Shown here piece after piece: positions 62,879 to 64,000 of a stretch of DNA of 64,000 nt. The notes under the pieces were generated by a model. That model was not told the origin of the DNA and did not search any database. It saw only the letters and a list, made by a program, of their open reading frames with translations. The first letter of the stretch is position 1, and each line of letters starts with the position of its first letter. The translations under genes were made by a program, and so were the position numbers. Source of the stretch: Nocardioides sp. URHA0020 (GTDB lineage Bacteria > Actinomycetota > Actinomycetes > Propionibacteriales > Nocardioidaceae); the NCBI RefSeq assembly GCF_000620705.1, contig NZ_KK211166.1, forward strand, positions 669,117 to 733,116, written 5' to 3'.

Positions 62879-64000
62879 ATGTCAACGGTCGAGACGCGTG
62901 CGGGATCCGTGGGGGTGGTCCGGACCCGGCACCTCGACCTCCCGGGGCCGGTCCAGCTCGACTGCGGTCGCACCCTCGAGGGGGTGCGCGTCGCCTACGA
63001 GACGTACGGCGAGCTCTCGGCGGCGCGCGACAACGTGATCCTCGTCTGCCACGCGCTCAGCGGCGACGCCCACGCCGCCGGGACCAGCGCCACCCGGGTC
63101 GAGGCGAGCACCCGCGACGGCTTCGTCGCCGAGGACCGTGACGGGTCGGCGCCGTCCGGCTTGGGCTGGTGGGACGGGATGATCGGTCCCGGCAAGGCCT
63201 TCGACACCGACCACTACTACGTGGTCTCGACCAACCTGCTCGGCGGCTGCAGCGGCACCACCGGGCCCTCGTCGACCGACCCGGCCACCGGCGCGGCGTA
63301 CGGCGCGGACTTCCCGGTCATCACCGTGGCCGACATGGTGCGCGTCGAGCGGGCCTTCCTCGACGTCCTCGGGATCGAGCGGCTGGCCGCCGTCGCCGGC
63401 GGGTCGCTCGGCGGGATGCAGGCGCTCGAGTGGGCGGTGTCCCATCCCGACCAGGTCGACTCGATCGTCGTCATCGCCAGCACCCACGCCCTGCACCCGC
63501 AGGGCGTCGCCTGGAACGCGATCGCGCGCGAGGCGATCCGGGCCGACCCCGACTGGCAGGGCGGCCGCTACTACGGCACCGGTCGCCGGCCCGACGCCGG
63601 GATGGGCGTCGCCCGCATGGTCGGGCACATCACCTATCTCTCGGCGCCGGCGCTCGAGGAGAAGTTCCACCGGCGCCTGCAGTTCTCCGACGACCTGCGC
63701 TACACGATCACCGAGCCGGAGTTCGAGGTCGAGAACTACCTGCGCCACCAGGCGGACTCGTTCGTACGCCGCTTCGACGCCAACACCTACCTCTACCTCT
63801 CCCGGGCCCTGTCGTACTTCGACCTGGCCCGCCAGTACGGCGAGGGCTCGCTCGAGCGGGCCCTCTCCGAGGTGACCGCGCGGACGCTGCTGATCGCCTT
63901 CAGCTCCGACTGGCTCTACCCGCCGGCCGGGTCGCACGAGATCCACGACGCCCTGCAGGCCCTGGGCAAGCCCGTCGACCTGCAGGTCATCGACGCGCCG
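62879..64000 (+). CDS. metX: Homoserine O-acetyltransferase, 3'-truncated by the window edge
   Basis: 374 codons are visible, open to the window end. MetX acetylates homoserine with acetyl-CoA for methionine synthesis. Alpha/beta-hydrolase motifs: VAYETYGELSAARDNVILVC, HALSGDAHAAG, WWDGMIGPGKAFDTDHYYVV, NLLGGCSGTTGPSS, and the nucleophile Ser in AVAGGSLGGMQALEWAVSHP. The acidic residue is in LIAFSSDWLYPP; the catalytic His lies beyond the window. A TANNNT box seven bases before the ATG and the lack of a ribosome site suggest a leaderless mRNA. Confidence 0.95.
   Translation, partial: MSTVETRAGSVGVVRTRHLDLPGPVQLDCGRTLEGVRVAYETYGELSAARDNVILVCHALSGDAHAAGTSATRVEASTRDGFVAEDRDGSAPSGLGWWDGMIGPGKAFDTDHYYVVSTNLLGGCSGTTGPSSTDPATGAAYGADFPVITVADMVRVERAFLDVLGIERLAAVAGGSLGGMQALEWAVSHPDQVDSIVVIASTHALHPQGVAWNAIAREAIRADPDWQGGRYYGTGRRPDAGMGVARMVGHITYLSAPALEEKFHRRLQFSDDLRYTITEPEFEVENYLRHQADSFVRRFDANTYLYLSRALSYFDLARQYGEGSLERALSEVTARTLLIAFSSDWLYPPAGSHEIHDALQALGKPVDLQVIDAP

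Overview
The window is very GC-rich, densely coded DNA with many GTG/TTG starts and overlapping stop-start junctions. It carries actinobacterial markers (lsr2, a mycobacterial-type fol-ftsH cluster, DUF3180, a zinicin-type metalloprotease, bacterial acyl-CoA oxidase-like enzymes). The best guess is a Nocardioides-like member of the Propionibacteriales; this is inference from family content and gene order, not from a marker gene. No rRNA, tRNA, transposase, phage gene or CRISPR array was seen.

Layout. 0-2.1 kb: two surface or exported proteins, the first cut by the window edge. 2.1-9.3 kb, all on the minus strand: lsr2, then cofactor genes for coenzyme A and NAD (coaX, nadC, a sulfotransferase, nadB, panD, panC, a DUF2520 Rossmann protein). 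9.5-24.0 kb: a cell-wall glycopolymer island with a bifunctional CDP-ribitol-type synthetase, two giant paralogous glycosyltransferase/TagF-like polymerases, a third glycosyltransferase fusion, a small coiled-coil protein, and wecB/wecC for ManNAc and ManNAcA precursors. 24-36.2 kb, minus strand: GNAT, coiled-coil membrane protein, DUF3180, folK-folB-folP-folE, ftsH, hpt, a secreted carboxypeptidase-regulatory-like protein, tilS, the metalloprotease and dacB; ppa diverges from dacB. From memory this follows the order of the Mycobacterium tuberculosis Rv3597c-Rv3628 region, with the wall island interrupting it.

36.9-41.5 kb: an AbiEi/nuclease-like gene bracketed by inverted palindromic repeats, an acyl-CoA oxidase-like protein and an NlpC/P60 hydrolase. 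41.7-46.6 kb: a PAP2 membrane protein and a thiamine-type ABC importer (binding protein, permease, ATPase) under a TPP riboswitch whose 3' end is also the Shine-Dalgarno sequence. 46.7-50.4 kb: hydrolase, GNAT, RDD protein, a nonapeptide-repeat protein and an MBL hydrolase. 50.4-53.5 kb: SDR, amine-dehydrogenase-like and Old-Yellow-like oxidoreductases, with two KstR-type operators at matching positions. 53.5-58.0 kb: small membrane proteins, a HemK-like methyltransferase, a divergent NmrA-like/HxlR pair with tandem operators, and an MBL protein. 58.1-64 kb: thioesterases, a LuxR-type regulator, a flavoprotein monooxygenase, OsmC, and metX running off the end.

Two dispersed repeat families deserve attention. 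One is an element of about 80 bp made of a 20-nt half-site and two palindromes; it occurs five times, and two copies form inverted repeats around the AbiEi/nuclease-like gene. The other is a family built from GGTGGTT / AACCACC arms at 10.9-11.6 kb and 55.7-55.9 kb. Tandem duplications in both families have copied the 3' end of the neighbouring gene.
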